Below, one piece after another: positions 12,805 through 14,293 of a stretch of 14,293 nucleotides of DNA. The position numbers and the translations under genes were made by a program. Source of the stretch: Alphaproteobacteria bacterium UBA3002 (GTDB lineage Bacteria > Pseudomonadota > Alphaproteobacteria > Rickettsiales > UBA3002); the NCBI GenBank assembly GCA_002346425.1, contig DDZS01000053.1, forward strand, positions 1 through 14,293, read 5' to 3'. Under the pieces are notes generated by a model that saw nothing but the letters and a program-made list of their open reading frames with translations, did no database searches and was not told the DNA's origin. Every line of letters begins with the position of its first letter. Within the stretch, counting starts at the first letter, position 1.

Positions 12805-14107
12805 CGATTTTCTGAACCGGTTCTGGATGTAACGGTTCGCGCCCACCAATCGGGCTGTGGACCGATGGGCTAGGCATGCCAGCCAATAATGGGCTATCAG
12901 TTTGCTCTAATAGTTGTGGGTCTTCCTGATCTTGCAGAATAAAGGGCGCGCCTTTTTCATCTGCACCGACTTTATGGCGAATATTTTGTCGCCGGGCGGA
13001 TTTGTCGATCAGATTGCCATCGGCGTCACGCTCGGCACCGCCAATAATAAAGGACACAAAGTTTTTCGCCTGAAACAGGCTGGCACCACCGGCATACCAA
13101 TGCGCGCCCGCATCGTGTTTGCGGTATTTTTTCATGATACTTTGGGGAAGAATCGCTAAGCGTAAAAATTGCGTCGCCCCATAATTCTGCCAGCTTTGCT
13201 GATTGTCGACGCCGAACATCAGTTGTGCGCCCGCTACGGCTGTCACCAGCCCGCCAAAGCTGTGGGCGCTATTAAAGAAGTAGCGCTGAGTATTGCCAAT
13301 GGTGGAGACGTTGCGGAATCCGGAGAGGAAAGAGCATAAGCCAGCGCCAAGCATGCCAAGCCCGGCAAACTGGGTTTTATGTGTTCCCCATCCGGGAAAA
13401 TAGACGGCCTGTCCTAGGCGTGTGCCAAAATATTGAAGCGGCGAGTCATTAAATAATGCCGTCATACGTTCGGTTTCTTTGGGGTCGTCCTTGGCGTTCG
13501 GCAGTAATGTTGCCACTGTCATCCCTGCAATCCCGCAAAAGCCTGAACGTGCCTGCCAGCGGTTAATTAGCTTGGGATGGTGGGCGAGATCAAATTTGGT
13601 CGCTGCTTCGAGGTTAGTGTAATTTAATACGGTATCTTTGTAAAAAGAGGGGCGCAGCAAATCCGCCGCGCTCATATCAAATTTGCCGGTGGCGGTGAGG
13701 GATTTCAAGACATTGCGTGGCGGATCAATCAGGTAATAGAGCGGATTGTCGCGATGTTCTGGCGAAATGAGATTAGCGCCAGTGGATTTGAAGGCCATGC
13801 CTTCTGCGACCAGCTGAATGCTACCAATAATATTTGTTGAATTATTGAGCACGAAGTCCGGCATTTGCGGTAAAATAACGCCGCGAACGTTTTGGCCGAG
13901 CTCGCTTAAATCCTGACGTGCACGGGCCACAAAACCCGGCATCGCAATTGATGTGAAAGGAATGCGCGCTTCTAAAGGCTGGGGCGAGGCCTGAGGGGCA
14001 ATATCGGAATTTTCATCTGAAATAACAGATGGTTTTGCGTCCGTCGCGGGCGGATGATGCGCCTCTGCGTGTTTCGATGTTCGTGTGTTGCTCACCAATG
14101 ATCCCAT
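12797..14107 (-). CDS. Uncharacterised 436-residue protein
   Basis: I do not recognise this family. Residues 1-50 are low in hydrophobics and rich in His, Ala, Pro, Ser and Asp, and look disordered. The core (about 55-365) holds several Gly- and Ala-rich, moderately hydrophobic stretches, near 188-204, 247-264, 284-300 and 342-357. These could be weak membrane helices or buried helices. Residues 395-430 are again disordered and Pro/Ser-rich. No signal peptide is evident at the N-terminus. ATG 14107-14105 has no clear Shine-Dalgarno sequence, so a later start such as Met56 is possible. It lies downstream of tRNA-Leu on the same strand and overlaps ratA by 8 nt at its 3' end. The long stop-free frame supports a real gene. 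Confidence 0.72.
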   Translation of the reverse strand: MGSLVSNTRTSKHAEAHHPPATDAKPSVISDENSDIAPQASPQPLEARIPFTSIAMPGFVARARQDLSELGQNVRGVILPQMPDFVLNNSTNIIGSIQLVAEGMAFKSTGANLISPEHRDNPLYYLIDPPRNVLKSLTATGKFDMSAADLLRPSFYKDTVLNYTNLEAATKFDLAHHPKLINRWQARSGFCGIAGMTVATLLPNAKDDPKETERMTALFNDSPLQYFGTRLGQAVYFPGWGTHKTQFAGLGMLGAGLCSFLSGFRNVSTIGNTQRYFFNSAHSFGGLVTAVAGAQLMFGVDNQQSWQNYGATQFLRLAILPQSIMKKYRKHDAGAHWYAGGASLFQAKNFVSFIIGGAERDADGNLIDKSARRQNIRHKVGADEKGAPFILQDQEDPQLLEQTDSPLLAGMPSPSVHSPIGGREPLHPEPVQKIAI

Positions 14108-14227
14108 TTAGTTTGAGTCTAATATGGCAAATTAGTGTTACAATTCGATGACGGGAGGCCCGGTTTTTGCCCCATTTCGAGAAATTATTTATGAGATTTT
14201 TATATCAATTCGATGTGAAGGCTGTGC
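14108..14227. other. AT-rich spacer between tRNA-Leu and the orphan gene
   Basis: This 120-bp spacer should contain the promoter of the orphan gene and the 3' end of the tRNA transcript. On the minus strand TTGTAA (14143-14138) resembles a -35 box, but no -10 box lies at proper spacing. The 10-mer CAATTCGATG occurs twice in the same orientation, at 14141-14150 and 14206-14215. No coding frame is apparent. Confidence 0.5.
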
Positions 14228-14293
14228 TGGTGCCCGCGGCCAGACTTGAACTGGCACGTCCTAAAGGACAACGGATTTTAAGTCCGCAGCGTC
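14228..14293 (-). tRNA. tRNA-Leu(UAA), 3' part; 5' end beyond the window
   Basis: Read on the minus strand, the right edge gives the end of the D-arm region and an anticodon stem GCGGA/TCCGT around the loop CTTAAAA, whose middle is anticodon UAA (leucine, UUA/UUG codons). A long variable arm typical of class II tRNAs follows. The T-arm is GCCAG-TTCAAGT-CTGGC, then the acceptor strand CGCGGGC, discriminator A and an encoded CCA (14230-14228). The 5' acceptor and most of the D-arm lie outside, so acceptor pairing cannot be checked. Confidence 0.9.

Noticed and set aside
14152..14168. Hairpin CGGG-AGG-CCCG followed by five T on the plus strand, terminator-like
   Set aside because: The stem is only 4 bp, and no plus-strand transcript is expected here because the flanking genes are on the minus strand.
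1..14293. Mobile elements, CRISPR arrays or phage genes
   Set aside because: No transposase, integrase, terminal inverted repeats or regularly spaced repeats were seen.

Overview
The window looks like a compact stretch of chromosome from an alphaproteobacterium, probably a deep-branching or uncultured lineage with middling GC content. The evidence is the hisZ-purA pair, the family of the pseudokinase, the Coq10/RatA-type protein and the style of the housekeeping genes. Genus cannot be assigned from the sequence. There are no insertion sequences, CRISPR arrays or phage genes.

Layout, left to right. (1) 1-1202, plus strand: the tail of an unrecognised gene, a class I SAM-dependent methyltransferase and a small DUF1294 membrane protein, closely packed as an apparent operon. 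(2) 1209-4330: two divergent amino-acid transporter genes, an APC-superfamily permease (minus) and an AGCS-family sodium:alanine/glycine symporter (plus). They share a 116-bp control region that contains a 10-bp direct repeat with a 30-bp period and a short inverted repeat. (3) 10430 down to 4327, minus strand: hisZ, purA, a 719-residue kinase-like protein, a 169-residue multi-pass membrane protein and tgt. A good promoter candidate sits just before the kinase-like gene. (4) 10523-12804, plus strand: xth (exonuclease III), an M23 metallopeptidase coupled to it by a GTGA start/stop overlap, and a RatA/Coq10 START-domain protein 3 bp further on. (5) 12797-14107, minus strand: an orphan 436-residue protein. 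(6) 14228 to the right edge, minus strand: the 3' part of a tRNA-Leu(UAA).

How the genes fit together. HisZ is the regulatory subunit needed by short-form HisG at the first step of histidine synthesis. That pathway releases AICAR, which is converted to IMP, the substrate of PurA, so hisZ and purA are linked metabolically as well as by a 19-nt overlap. Tgt carries out the base exchange of queuosine tRNA modification.

The least explained part is the kinase-like protein and its membrane neighbour. The kinase fold is recognisable, but the HRD and DFG aspartates and the ATP-binding lysine are not visible where expected. The protein ends in a single C-terminal membrane helix, and the next gene, 12 bp downstream, encodes a hydrophobic protein with a lysine-rich N-terminus. 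I read this pair as a membrane-anchored pseudokinase module and the best candidate here for an undescribed system. The 436-residue orphan is second.

All three convergent gene junctions are extremely tight: a 6-bp gap, a shared CTAG stop and an 8-bp overlap. None leaves room for an ordinary intergenic terminator.
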